A stretch of DNA of 62,013 nt from Alkalibacterium sp. Its GTDB lineage: Bacteria > Bacillota > Bacilli > Lactobacillales > Carnobacteriaceae_A. Location of the stretch: contig JAFIFE010000023.1 in the NCBI GenBank assembly GCA_020832185.1, positions 281,301-343,313 on the forward strand, read 5' to 3'. The position numbers and the translations under genes are program-made. The notes under the pieces were generated by a model. It was not told where the DNA came from. It searched no databases and was given only the letters and a program-made list of their open reading frames with translations. Shown in pieces: positions 36,107 to 46,200 of this stretch (its first letter is position 1; each line of letters starts with the position of its first letter).

Positions 36107-37240
36107 ATGGCGAAAAACAAAAAGAAACCCACCGAACAGCCTGAAGAAAAGTACGAACTAGCGGTTGTCCAGTATATTAAAGACTTAAGAAAGAATAAGC
36201 AGCAGACCGTATCTTATGTCGATTTAACAGATAAATTGGCAGAACCATTTGAACTTGAAAAAGAACAGATGGAAGATCTGATTCAGAAGTTCGAAGATGA
36301 AGGCATCGGTGTAGTTGATGAAGATGGCAATCCATTAGCAAAACAATTGGATAAAGAAGAAGAAGTAGCTGAAGAAGCTAAAAAAGAAGAAATGATCGCT
36401 CCTCCTGGCGTGAAAATCAACGATCCCGTTCGTATGTATCTGAAAGAAATCGGTCGAGTTGATCTATTAAGTGCCAAAGAGGAAATCACGCTTGCAAAAC
36501 GAATCGAGCAGGGAGATGTGATTGCGAAGCAGGAGCTTGCAGAAGCTAACTTGCGTTTAGTGGTATCGATCGCGAAACGTTACGTCGGTCGTGGAATGAG
36601 CTTCCTTGATTTGATTCAAGAAGGAAACATGGGGTTAATGAAAGCTGTAGAGAAGTTTGACTATGAAAAAGGATTCAAATTCTCCACTTATGCAACCTGG
36701 TGGATTCGTCAGGCTATTACACGTGCGATTGCTGACCAGGCTCGTACGATTCGTATACCTGTGCACATGGTTGAAACAATCAACAAGCTTGTCCGTATTC
36801 AGCGTCAGCTGCTTCAGGATCTCGGTAGAGAACCTACACCTGAAGAAATCGGAGCAGAAATGGACTTGCCTACAGAAAAAGTCCGTGACATTCTAAAGAT
36901 TTCACAGGAACCTGTTTCACTTGAAACACCAATTGGTGAAGAAGACGATTCACACCTGGGTGATTTCATCGAAGATAACGATGCGACTAGTCCATCTGAC
37001 AATGCTGCTTACGAATTACTCAAAAGCGAACTGGAAGATGTTCTGGACACACTAACTGACCGGGAAGAAAATGTCCTGCGCCTGAGATTTGGACTGGATG
37101 ACGGCCGCCAGCGTACGCTTGAAGACGTAGGGAAAGTATTTGGTGTAACACGTGAACGTATTCGCCAGATCGAGGCTAAAGCATTAAGAAAACTGCGTCA
37201 TCCTAGTCGTTCTAAGCAGTTAAAAGACTTTTTAGAATAA
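36107..37240 (+). CDS. rpoD: RNA polymerase primary sigma factor (sigma-A)
   Basis: This housekeeping sigma factor recognises TTGACA/TATAAT promoters. A charged N-terminal part (1-100) with region 1.1 precedes region 1.2 ([11 protein letters not shown]). Regions 2.1-2.4 include the core-binding and -10 segment [21 protein letters not shown], then region 3, and region 4.2 [20 protein letters not shown], which reads the -35 box. Length is 377, similar to Bacillus SigA. AGGAGG lies 11 bases upstream. Consensus promoters elsewhere in the window agree with this factor. Confidence 0.98.
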   Translation: MAKNKKKPTEQPEEKYELAVVQYIKDLRKNKQQTVSYVDLTDKLAEPFELEKEQMEDLIQKFEDEGIGVVDEDGNPLAKQLDKEEEVAEEAKKEEMIAPPGVKINDPVRMYLKEIGRVDLLSAKEEITLAKRIEQGDVIAKQELAEANLRLVVSIAKRYVGRGMSFLDLIQEGNMGLMKAVEKFDYEKGFKFSTYATWWIRQAITRAIADQARTIRIPVHMVETINKLVRIQRQLLQDLGREPTPEEIGAEMDLPTEKVRDILKISQEPVSLETPIGEEDDSHLGDFIEDNDATSPSDNAAYELLKSELEDVLDTLTDREENVLRLRFGLDDGRQRTLEDVGKVFGVTRERIRQIEAKALRKLRHPSRSKQLKDFLE

Positions 37241-37250
37241 AAATGGAACG

Positions 37251-37331
37251 AACGAGAGGCGGAGAAAAGCACGAAAGAACTGTAAAGTAAAAGTTCTTGT
37301 CGCTTTTCTTTGCATTCTCGTCTTGTTTTTG
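37251..37331 (+). terminator. Long imperfect terminator after rpoD
   Basis: AACGAGAGG...CTCTCGTC-like arms fold into a long stem with inner GAGAAAAGC/GCTTTTCT and AAGAACT/AGTTCTT pairs, followed by TTGTTTTT. The 3' arm overlaps the rplY promoter. Confidence 0.6.
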
Positions 37332-37338
37332 ATATACT
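37310..37338 (+). promoter_or_regulatory. rplY promoter
   Basis: TTGCAT (37310-37315), a 17-base spacer and TATACT (37333-37338). It predicts a leader of about 65 nt before GGAAGGTG and the ATG. A second TTGACG at 37359 has no usable -10 box. Confidence 0.55.
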
Positions 37339-37408
37339 AATCCATGGCTTGTTAATTATTGACGTATGCTATTTACTTAAAATAAAATTTTGGAAGGTGT
37401 AATTTATT

Positions 37409-38032
37409 ATGAAATTATCAGCAACTAAACGTACAGAATTAGGATCATCAGCATCAAAAAGAGCGAGAGTTGAAGGATTGATTCCTGCTGCTATCTACGG
37501 TAAAGAAGTTGAAACAGTATCTGTTTTACTAAACCGCAAAGATTTTGAAGCAACAATCAAAGAAGTAGGATACAACGGTGTATTTGACGTTGAAGTAGAC
37601 GGAAACGACACATATCAAGTATTCGTAAAAGATCAGGCAAACGCTGCACTTAAGCCTCTTGTATACCACGTTGACTTACTGGCCTTCACTAAAGGACAAA
37701 AAGTGACAATGTCTATTCCAGTTCACATTACTGGCGAAGAAAACATCGACGAAGGAATCGTTTCTCAATCAATTTCTGAAATCGAAGTTAACATTGCACC
37801 TGCTGAAGCTCCTTCAGAGTACACATTAGATGTATCTAAATTAGAAATCGGAGACACTTTGCACGTATCTGATGTTGATTTAGGTGATTCTGCTGAATTA
37901 CTAACTGACGAAAGCTTTACAGTTGTATCTGTATCTGCTCCAGAAGCAATTGAAGAAGAAACAACTGAAGATTCTGACGAAATGCCTGAACCAGAAGTAA
38001 TCGGTGAATCTGACGACGAAGATTCAGAATAA
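37409..38032 (+). CDS. rplY: 50S ribosomal protein L25/general stress protein Ctc
   Basis: This is the long L25 form (Ctc), which binds 5S rRNA. The N-terminal L25 domain (1-90) and the TL5-type C-terminal beta domain (about 95-180) are complete. An acidic tail of about 25 residues (EEETTEDSDEMPEPE) is added. Length is 207. GGAAGGTG precedes the ATG. In Bacillus, Ctc is a stress protein, and here the next two genes are stress-type proteins, but each has its own terminator. Confidence 0.95.
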   Translation: MKLSATKRTELGSSASKRARVEGLIPAAIYGKEVETVSVLLNRKDFEATIKEVGYNGVFDVEVDGNDTYQVFVKDQANAALKPLVYHVDLLAFTKGQKVTMSIPVHITGEENIDEGIVSQSISEIEVNIAPAEAPSEYTLDVSKLEIGDTLHVSDVDLGDSAELLTDESFTVVSVSAPEAIEEETTEDSDEMPEPEVIGESDDEDSE

Positions 38033-38061
38033 TCATCACTATATATTAAAATAGATAGTTT

Positions 38062-38114
38062 AAACCATTCGTTACTCCGCTTTTACAAAGCCTGTCAGCG
38101 GATGGTTTTTTTAT
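38062..38114 (+). terminator. rplY terminator
   Basis: AAACCATTCG pairs with CGGATGGTTT, with one wobble or mismatch, followed by a seven-T run. Confidence 0.75.
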
Positions 38115-38313
38115 TTTATAGATAATTGCCGGAATTACTGTATTAGGACTATATGAACGCCGAAATCGATTCATTTCAAACAATTACAATCACTTATAAC
38201 TTTTCCGATATTATAAGGCGTGAGAATAGATAGATACAATTAAATCCGTTATACTCACAATAGAGTGTACGACACAATTCTGTCACACTTTAAAACTAAA
38301 AGGAGGAAGAAGA

Positions 38314-39336
38314 ATGCAGAATAGCAAAACAGTTATTGGAAGTTACGATAGTCGGGATGAAGCTTTGGATGTCGTTCATAAGTTGAAGAATGACGGGTAT
38401 CAGAAGCAGGATATCATATTGTACGGCAATAAAGATGTAGCCAACAGCATTGGGGATCATGAAGGTGTAAATGTGACCGCTGATACTGGAAGCGATACTG
38501 ATAGACACGACACGCGTGACACTGATAATGATGGTTCGTTATGGGAGCAGATCAAAGGCGCTTTTTCCACAGACACATACGACGATGATCGATCGGCAGA
38601 AGCAGATTATAATCAGGACGATGATGTATTGTACCCTTATAGAGATGACATAAAAAACGGCAAAATTGTGGTGGCCGTCGATAATTTCCGTGGTGAGGAT
38701 ATCGATCAGTATAATTCTGTAAGAAAAGTTGACGATGACAGACCTCCACGAGAAACCGCCCCTAAAACAGATACGATGGATAGACCGGATACGACTAATG
38801 ATAATGACACCCTCCAGCTTAAAGAAGAAAAATTGGATGTCGATAAAAGCGAGGTCAATACAGGTGAGGTCAATGTAAGAAAAGAAGTGAAAACAGAAAC
38901 TGAAACAGTCGAAGTACCTGTAGAAAAAGAAGAGATCGTGGTTGAAAGAAAACCCGTATCAGAAAGCGACCCTGACAAGACAGCCGATTCGATCGACAAG
39001 GAAGGCGAAACGATAAATATTCCTGTAAAAGAAGAACAGATCGAAGTAAACAAACGACCAGTTGTCAAAGAAGAGGTCGATGTAAGAAAAGAGACTCACC
39101 ATGAAACAAAACAGGTCTCTGAAGATGTTTCACATGAAGAACTTGATGTAGACACTAAAGGTGACGTTCATGTGGATGATAAAGATCGCTTAGATAACGA
39201 TCCTACACTCGGCAAAGACAGAAATGCCGGAATGAATAGAGACAAAGACGCAGGTCTCACAGATGATTTTAAAGCCGATACTGACGATCCAAATAGAAAA
39301 TCAGGATTTGACAGCGGTAAAGATGCAGGACTTTAA
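38314..39336 (+). CDS. YflT (GSP17M) plus DUF2382 stress-type protein
   Basis: This is a soluble acidic protein with two parts. Residues 1-135 form the general stress protein 17M/YflT domain (TVIGSYDSRDEALDVVHKL...). Residues 165-300 form a YsnF/AvaK-type DUF2382 domain, recognisable by repeated VPVEKEEIVVERKPV and IPVKEEQIEVNKRPV strands. The linker and tail are rich in Asp, and the tail repeats KDAGL-like units. Neither domain has a known activity; related genes in other bacteria respond to general stress. AGGAGG precedes the ATG. A shorter paralogue follows directly. Confidence 0.88.
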   Translation: MQNSKTVIGSYDSRDEALDVVHKLKNDGYQKQDIILYGNKDVANSIGDHEGVNVTADTGSDTDRHDTRDTDNDGSLWEQIKGAFSTDTYDDDRSAEADYNQDDDVLYPYRDDIKNGKIVVAVDNFRGEDIDQYNSVRKVDDDRPPRETAPKTDTMDRPDTTNDNDTLQLKEEKLDVDKSEVNTGEVNVRKEVKTETETVEVPVEKEEIVVERKPVSESDPDKTADSIDKEGETINIPVKEEQIEVNKRPVVKEEVDVRKETHHETKQVSEDVSHEELDVDTKGDVHVDDKDRLDNDPTLGKDRNAGMNRDKDAGLTDDFKADTDDPNRKSGFDSGKDAGL

Positions 39337-39346
39337 GAAAACTATT

Positions 39347-39377
39347 GAGGAGAAGAGCAACTCTTCTTCTCTTTTTT
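39347..39377 (+). terminator. Terminator between the two YflT-domain genes
   Basis: GAGGAGAAGAG (39347-39357), loop CAA, CTCTTCTTCTC (39361-39371), then TTTTTT. Confidence 0.88.
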
Positions 39378-39432
39378 CTACTATTCCTTCTCAAATATAA
39401 TTACTATTATAAAGCGATGGAGAGTGTAATAC

Positions 39433-39933
39433 ATGAAAAATAATAAGCGAACAGTTATCGGGAGCTACAGCAGTCGAGATGACGCGTTGGATGTTGTCGA
39501 TCGTCTCAACAGTGAAGGGTATCAGAAACAGGACATTATCCTGTATTCTAATGATCCAAGTACTCTAGATGATCATGAAGCTGTAAAGGTTTCTACTGAC
39601 GATCAGAGTAATTCTAAAAGTGACCGAAACGGACAGGATAATGACCGTTCGATGTGGGATAAAGTAAAAGATGCCTTCACTCCAGGAACATATAATGACA
39701 GTGATGACCAGACTGACCAATACAACGACGTCCTGAACTCTTACAAAAGTGATTTGAATGAAGGGAAAATTGTTGTAGTCGTTGAAAATTATAGAGGGAA
39801 GAACCTTGAAGAGCACAATTCCTCTGGTGCTCTACTGAATTCAAATCGTGAAACAGACGATATGGGAGACCCTTTAACAGAGGGAAGAGCCTTTGAGCGC
39901 GCGGAAGACAACAAAGATAATTTTAAAAACTGA
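39433..39933 (+). CDS. YflT (GSP17M) domain protein, paralogue of the preceding gene
   Basis: This 166-residue acidic protein matches the N-terminal half of the preceding gene closely (RTVIGSYSSRDDALDVVDRLNSEGYQKQDIILYSND). The similarity continues through the W-D/E-x-x-K-D/G-A-F-T/S segment and the GKIVVVVENYRG block. It lacks the DUF2382 domain. The gene probably arose by tandem duplication followed by loss or gain of the second domain. GGAGAGTG precedes the ATG. It has its own terminator, so the two may be expressed separately. Confidence 0.85.
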   Translation: MKNNKRTVIGSYSSRDDALDVVDRLNSEGYQKQDIILYSNDPSTLDDHEAVKVSTDDQSNSKSDRNGQDNDRSMWDKVKDAFTPGTYNDSDDQTDQYNDVLNSYKSDLNEGKIVVVVENYRGKNLEEHNSSGALLNSNRETDDMGDPLTEGRAFERAEDNKDNFKN

Positions 39934-39937
39934 TCCT

Positions 39938-39988
39938 GTAACAGCCCCAAGACAGTTTTCACCTTTACTGTTTCGGGGTTGTTTGTGT
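39938..39988 (+). terminator. Terminator after the second YflT-domain gene
   Basis: AACAGCCCC pairs with GGGGTTGTT, with an inner ACAGT/ACTGT stem, followed by a T-rich tail. Confidence 0.75.
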
Positions 39989-40082
39989 GTCTACTGCAGG
40001 ACAAAGATAATTATAAAGGAATACTTTTCAATCTCCTTTAAAAACTGGTAAAATGGGAAGGAAGACTTTAGTGAGGTGACGT

Positions 40083-40784
40083 ATGAATTCAATACATTTA
40101 TCAAAACGATTAGAACAAGTAGCTGATTATGTAGATACAGATGCAAGATTGGCTGATATAGGATCGGATCACGCGTATCTCCCGTGTTATCTGGCAGAAA
40201 AAGGACAAATCGAGTACGCTATAGCAGGAGAAGTAGTGGACGGACCTTTTCAGAATGCTTTGAAAGAAGTCAGACAAAAAGGTCTGGAGGAAAAAATCGA
40301 TGTCAGACTGGGAGACGGATTGATGGTCTTGAGTACTGACGACAAAATCGATACGATCACGATTGCCGGAATGGGTGGTGCACTGATTCGATCGATTCTT
40401 GAAAACGGTCAGAGCAATCAGAGAATTACAGGAAAAGAAACACTTATTCTTCAACCGAATGTCTTTGAAGAAACGGTCAGGCGCTATCTAATGGCTAACA
40501 ATTATACGATCGCAGCCGAATCTATCCTGGAAGAAAATGAAAAAATTTATGAGATCATAAAAGCAATCCCTGCAGATGTCCCTGTCGACTATTCCAAGAA
40601 AGAGTGCCTGTTCGGACCCTTTTTAAGTAAGGAAAAATCAGACACATTCATTAAGAAGTGGAACCAGCAGCTTCAGACTGATTTATTCATACTTGGACAG
40701 ATAGAACAATCAAAAGATCCTGATGAAACTAAAATGACAAAACTTAAAGAAGAAATCAGACTGATCAAGGAGATGATCACATGA
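40083..40784 (+). CDS. trmK: tRNA (adenine(22)-N1)-methyltransferase TrmK
   Basis: TrmK (YqfN) methylates N1 of A22 in tRNA-Leu and tRNA-Ser using SAM. The Rossmann-fold motif I reads LADIGSDHAYLPCYL, followed by AGEVVDGPF, the catalytic ITIAGMGG and LQPNVFEE. A coiled-coil C-terminal extension completes 233 residues. GTGAGGTGAC lies before the ATG. It overlaps the next gene by four bases, as in most Bacilli downstream of dnaG-rpoD; here rplY and the YflT genes intervene. Confidence 0.95.
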   Translation: MNSIHLSKRLEQVADYVDTDARLADIGSDHAYLPCYLAEKGQIEYAIAGEVVDGPFQNALKEVRQKGLEEKIDVRLGDGLMVLSTDDKIDTITIAGMGGALIRSILENGQSNQRITGKETLILQPNVFEETVRRYLMANNYTIAAESILEENEKIYEIIKAIPADVPVDYSKKECLFGPFLSKEKSDTFIKKWNQQLQTDLFILGQIEQSKDPDETKMTKLKEEIRLIKEMIT

Positions 40785-41908
40785 GTTCGGTAACTGTAAG
40801 AGACCTGATTGAGGCAATGGAACACCTTGCACCCCCATCGCTGGCAGAAGACTGGGATCCAATCGGTTTGTCATTTGGATCGATGGACAAAGAAGTAAAA
40901 AAAGTTCTGATTGCACTCGACGTTGATAAAGATACGATTCAAGAGGCAAAAGATAATGAAGTGGATTTGATGATCACTCATCATCCGGCTATATTTAAAC
41001 CGCTTAAAACACTGAATAGTGACGACTCAAGAAGACAGGACTATATCGAACTGCTTAAGTCTGATATTGCTGTCTATTCGGCTCATACAAATTTAGATGC
41101 TGCTGATTCGGGCATGAATGACTGGCTTGCTGATCGAATCGGTATCAGTGAAACAGACCGTGAAATCGTCTCTGTAGTTTCTAAATCAGGCTTCAAGAAA
41201 CTGGCTGTTTATGTGCCTGATTATGCTGCCGATAAAGTCCGCAGAGCTCTTCATGAAGCTGGTGCAGGGGAAGTGGGGGACTATAAAGATGTGTCCTATA
41301 CACTAGAGGGTCACGGGCGTTTTACCCCTCAGGAAGGCGCCGATCCGACTGAAGGCGAAATTGGCAAGGAAGAGTATATCCACGAACTGCGTATTGAAAT
41401 GATGCTGAAAGATAGAGATGTCTATAAAGTGATACAGGCTCTAAAATCAGCACACCCTTATGAAGAACCTGTTTTTGATCTGTTTACGCTTGAAAATCAG
41501 ACTGAATCATACGGGTTCGGTCGAATCGGTACAATAGAAAAACCTAAGTCTACTGAAGAGATGGCTGCGCTTATGCAATCCCTTTTCAACGTTGATGGGA
41601 TACGTTACGGAGCCACCACCAAAAGACCTCATAAAGTTGTTGCCGTATTTGGAGGATCGGGTGCGAAATATTACAGGGACGCTTTAGAAAAAGGCGCGAC
41701 ATTGTTCATTACTGGGGATGTAAGCTATCACGATGCACAAGACATGCTTAGAGACGGAATAGAGTTTGTAGATGCCGGTCATTATATGGAAGCGATCTGT
41801 GTTCCTGAACTCCACTCTTATTTAACGCAAGTAAAAGAAAAAAACAACTGGTCCGTAGATTTACTGGAAGCAACGACCCAAAAAGATGTATTTACGTATT
41901 TAAGATAA
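40781..41908 (+). CDS. Nif3-like dinuclear metal centre protein (YqfO)
   Basis: This Nif3/DUF34-family protein forms a hexameric ring with a two-metal site. Metal-binding motifs [11 protein letters not shown] and SAHTNLDAA are in the N-terminal half, and GDVSYHDA and DAGHYMEA in the C-terminal half. The inserted central domain (about residues 130-240) gives the 375-residue Bacillus-type length. Function is unsettled; GTP cyclohydrolase-like and metal-chaperone roles have been proposed. The start overlaps the trmK stop (ATGA). Confidence 0.93.
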   Translation: MSSVTVRDLIEAMEHLAPPSLAEDWDPIGLSFGSMDKEVKKVLIALDVDKDTIQEAKDNEVDLMITHHPAIFKPLKTLNSDDSRRQDYIELLKSDIAVYSAHTNLDAADSGMNDWLADRIGISETDREIVSVVSKSGFKKLAVYVPDYAADKVRRALHEAGAGEVGDYKDVSYTLEGHGRFTPQEGADPTEGEIGKEEYIHELRIEMMLKDRDVYKVIQALKSAHPYEEPVFDLFTLENQTESYGFGRIGTIEKPKSTEEMAALMQSLFNVDGIRYGATTKRPHKVVAVFGGSGAKYYRDALEKGATLFITGDVSYHDAQDMLRDGIEFVDAGHYMEAICVPELHSYLTQVKEKNNWSVDLLEATTQKDVFTYLR

Positions 41909-41924
41909 AAAGGATGGGATAGAG

Positions 41925-43151
41925 ATGTACGACAATTTATTAAACCGATTTTTAACCTATGTCAAAATAGATACACAATCTGACGCGAACTCAACTACTG
42001 TACCTTCAACTCAAAAGCAGGTCGATTTTGCGAAAATCTTAATGAAAGATCTTGAAGATATTGGGATGAGCGACATTGAATACACTGAGTCAAACGGCTT
42101 TGTAACAGCTACTCTTCCGGCTAATACGGACTCAGAAGCTCCAGTGATCGGTTTTATATCTCATATGGATACTGCTGATTTCAATTCGGCGAATATCGAT
42201 CCTCAAATCATCGAAAACTATAACGGGGAAACAATCGTATTGAACAAACAGGAGGGTATACGCCTGTCACCCGACGATTTTCCTAATCTGAAAAATTATA
42301 TTGGACAGACATTGATCACAACCGACGGAACGACTTTGCTTGGATCTGATGATAAATCAGGAATAGTCGAAATATTCAGTGCGATGGAATACTTGATCGC
42401 TCATCCAGAAATCAGACACGGGAAGATCAGGGTCGCTTTTGGTCCTGATGAGGAAATCGGTGTGGGAGCTGACCGGTTTGATGTTGATCATTTTGGTGCA
42501 GATTTTGCTTACACAATCGATGGCGGACCTGTAGGTGAGCTGGAATACGAAAGTTTCAATGCGGCAGGTGCTAATGTGCTGATTAAAGGGAAAAATGTTC
42601 ACCCTGGAACCGCTAAAGACAAAATGGTCAATGCTCTGAAACTGGCCATTGCTTATGACCAGGCGTTGCCCGAAAACGAAGTACCTGAACGTACAGAAGG
42701 TAGAGAAGGATTCTATCATCTACTGGGTATCCGAGGCACAGTAGATGCTGCTGAAATGAGCTATATCATACGTGACCATGACAGGGAAGCATTTGAGGCA
42801 AAAAAAGAACAGATGAAATCCGTAGCTAAAAAACTAAATGCATCAATAGGCGAAAATCGTATAGCAATCGCCATGCATGATCAGTATTATAATATGCGTG
42901 AAGTCATCGAAAAAGATATGAGACCCGTCGAGCTAGCTGATAGAGCGATGAGAAACTTATCGATTGACCCAATCATCAAACCGATTCGTGGAGGAACTGA
43001 CGGGTCCAAGATATCCTTTATGGGCGTACCTACTCCTAATATATTTGCAGGTGGAGAAAACTTCCATGGACGATATGAATTTGTTGCTGTCGAAAGTATG
43101 GAAAAAGCAACAGATGTTCTGATAGAAATTGCTAAGCTTGCAGTAAACTAA
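41925..43151 (+). CDS. pepT: Peptidase T (tripeptide aminopeptidase)
   Basis: PepT is a cytoplasmic dizinc M20-family aminopeptidase that removes N-terminal residues from tripeptides. The zinc and catalytic motifs [19 protein letters not shown] and [11 protein letters not shown], and a dimerisation domain with the conserved [10 protein letters not shown], are present. [14 protein letters not shown] completes the active site. The 408-residue length is standard. AAGGATGGGA precedes the ATG. It follows yqfO by 16 bases and probably shares its transcript. Confidence 0.96.
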   Translation: MYDNLLNRFLTYVKIDTQSDANSTTVPSTQKQVDFAKILMKDLEDIGMSDIEYTESNGFVTATLPANTDSEAPVIGFISHMDTADFNSANIDPQIIENYNGETIVLNKQEGIRLSPDDFPNLKNYIGQTLITTDGTTLLGSDDKSGIVEIFSAMEYLIAHPEIRHGKIRVAFGPDEEIGVGADRFDVDHFGADFAYTIDGGPVGELEYESFNAAGANVLIKGKNVHPGTAKDKMVNALKLAIAYDQALPENEVPERTEGREGFYHLLGIRGTVDAAEMSYIIRDHDREAFEAKKEQMKSVAKKLNASIGENRIAIAMHDQYYNMREVIEKDMRPVELADRAMRNLSIDPIIKPIRGGTDGSKISFMGVPTPNIFAGGENFHGRYEFVAVESMEKATDVLIEIAKLAVN

Positions 43152-43160
43152 TACTAATGA

Positions 43161-43200
43161 AAAGGGAAGAGGGCGTTCATAACCTGTCTTTCCTTTCTTC
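43161..43200 (+). terminator. Weak terminator after pepT
   Basis: AAAGGGAAGA (43161-43170) pairs with TCTTTCCTTT (43187-43196) with one wobble; the following T tract is interrupted by C. Confidence 0.4.
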
Positions 43201-43236
43201 TTACCTTTAATCGACAGTTAAGAGAGGAGTAATTTA

Positions 43237-46200
43237 ATGGCACTTCAATTCGTTCTCGGACGGTTACATACAAACAAGCAGACGATCCTGTTCGATCAGA
43301 TGCTGGACTGGATAGATGAAGAACCGGACGCGCAAGTCTTTTACCTTGTACCTGATCATATGAAGTTTGAATCAGAAATGGCGATTTTGAACCACATCAA
43401 GTCGAAACAGACAAGTAATGGGGCAAACCTGGCTGGTATGATCAATCTCCAAGTGTTCAGCTTTAGTCGTCTGGCCTGGTATTTTCTCCAGGATACTGCT
43501 TTATACAGCCATTCTCAGCTGACTGAAACAGGTTTATCTATGCTGATGCGAAGACTTTTAAAAGAAAATGAAGAGCAGCTCACCATTTTTAGAGGCGAGA
43601 GTCAGCAGCAGGGCTTTGTTGAAAAGACCACTGAACTGTTCATGGAATTGCGGAATGGACGTGTGCAGCCAGAAGATTTAGAAGTGGCCATAAGCCAGGT
43701 ATTCAACGAGTCTCCTCAATCAAACGATTTTTCTCTTAAACTTCGGGATATCTCCATGCTTTACGCTTCTTTTTTATCCCATCTGGAAGGAAAGTATATT
43801 GAAAAAGAAGATGTTCTTGAAGCACTGATTGAAGAAGTCAAAACGCGAGACATGCGGTCAACTAAAATTGTCATAGACAATTTCCACCGTTTTTCTGCGC
43901 AAGAGCAGGAACTGATTCTGCAGTTCGTAGAACACACAAAAGAGGTGAAAGTCTCTTTAGTCTTAGACAAAAAATATGCAACGGAAGCGCCAGACCTGAA
44001 TAGCTTCTTCCATCAGACAGGTTTAACTTATCACCGGTTGTATCAGGAATCACGCTTGCGCAATCTTCCGGTCTTACATGATCAAGTCATAACTGGCCAA
44101 AGCGGTGAACGATGCGACGGGTTGAATGCATTTGAAGAGTATTGGGTCAACAGTTTCGAACTGACACCCAGTTCCAGCCTGCACAGACGCCTTCCTGAAC
44201 TAAATTGTATTGAAATAAGGGAAGCGGAAAGCAAACAAGCCGAAGTGTTGCATACAGCAACCACCATTAATCGTTTAGTTGCTGACGGCAAATATAGGTA
44301 CAAAGATATATTAGTTGTGTCACGGACGCTTGAAGATTACAAGATGCTGATCGATTCTACCTTCTCGGAAATCGGTATTCCCGTATTTATTGACCAGGCA
44401 GATAAAATGGCTAATCACGCGTTAGTTGAGACCATTCAAAGTCTCCTCACTATTTACAAAAGGCATTACCGTTACGAAGATGTTATGCGCTTTTTACGGA
44501 CCGAATTATTTGTCCCTTTGAGCGATGGTGTATCCATTCCTAAAGAAAAAGGAGCACGTCTCAGTTTCTGGCATGATCTGACTGAAGACTGGAGAGGGTC
44601 CATCGATTCGCTTGAAAATGTCATGCTCGCATATGGGTATGAGGGAAATGACTGGGTCAAGGATGAAGACTGGATATATGCCCGTTTTCACCTGGAGGAA
44701 ATGGACAATCAGTTGGATGCCGATAAGCTTCTTCAGGAAAAAGCAAATAAAACAAGACAGACTATTCGCTCCGCTTTTCTTCCATTTTTTAAACAACTGA
44801 AGAGCGTGAAAACGAACCGCGACGCTGCAAGAGTCGTGTATCAGTTCCTGGAGCGTCACCGAATTAATGATCAGTTGCTGAACTGGCGTGATCAGGCTTT
44901 AGAAGAAGGTGACTTAGAAGATGCTAGAAAACATGAACAAGTCTGGCAGACATTCACTCAGTTACTGGATGAGTATGTAGATGTTCTAGGGGACGAAGAG
45001 TGGGATATCGATACCTTTTTAACTATTCTCGAGACCGGTTTTGATCAGGCGACATACAGCATTGTTCCTCCAAGTATCGATCAGGTGATGTTCACTCAGT
45101 TCGACAAGTCACGTATGAACTGCAAAAAAATTGTCTGTATATTAGGTCTGACCGATGCACAGCTGCCCATGAGTATCGAAAATGAATCGATTCTGACAGA
45201 TGAGGACAGGGAACAGCTCGGTGAATTCCTGCCTGATCATAAATTTTTACTTCCTTCTACGTCGGGACGTCTGGCTAGCGAACCTTTTAATGCGTACCTT
45301 GCTTTTATGAATGCTTCCGAAAAGCTGGTTCTAAGCTACCCTGTCAGAAATGACGGATCAGGTGATAATCGTTTAAGCCCATACGTTGAGCGTTTAAATC
45401 GTCAATTATCAGTCCCTGTCAGTCATAAGACCACGGATGTCGGTGCGGGAAGTGATGAATCGTTAGAGACCGCTTTGACGTTTATCGGATCGCCGAGACA
45501 ATCGATGGGTCAGCTCGTGACCATCTTGAGAGAACGTTTGGATAACAAAACAAATCCACCGCTATTCTGGCTCAAATTATATCAGAAACTGTACAAGGAC
45601 ACATCTGCTGTCGAGAGACGGATACTGAAAAGTTTAGACTATAAGAATATTCCCAGGCAGCTCCCTCCTGAACTGGCTGAGCAGTTGTACGGGAAAGACT
45701 TGTACCTCTCTGTTTCTCAACTGGAAAGTTTCTATCTGGATCCTTATAGTCATTTCCTTCAATATGGACTGAAACTCCGTGAACGGTCAGTTCAGGAGCT
45801 GACTCCAGCTGAAACAGGGACGTTCTTTCATGATGCACTAGATAGTATCTTCAGGGCGGTCATTACAAAAAATCTCTCATTTGATCAATTGAATGAAGAA
45901 GAACTGAACGCAGTAACCGAAGACGTCCTGCAGGAACTTTACTTGAACAATAAATTTAAATTGCTGTCTATGTCCAATCGCATGCGCTTTATCAGAAAAC
46001 AGTTAAGTCAGACGATTCAAAAGATGGTATGGGCCATGTCAAATCAGACTAAACGCACTCACATGCGTCCTAAAAAATCTGAAGTTCTGTTCGGTCGTTT
46101 AGGTACCAAACAAGGGGTACCAGGATTGAATTTCCAACTAAATACGGGCGGAAATTTATATGTTCGTGGAAAAATCGACCGTCTGGATACGCTCGAAATG

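Noticed and set aside
38706-39068. 120-codon Ser/Thr-rich frame opposite the DUF2382 gene
   Set aside because: The low-complexity composition is the complement of the acidic repeats of the real gene.
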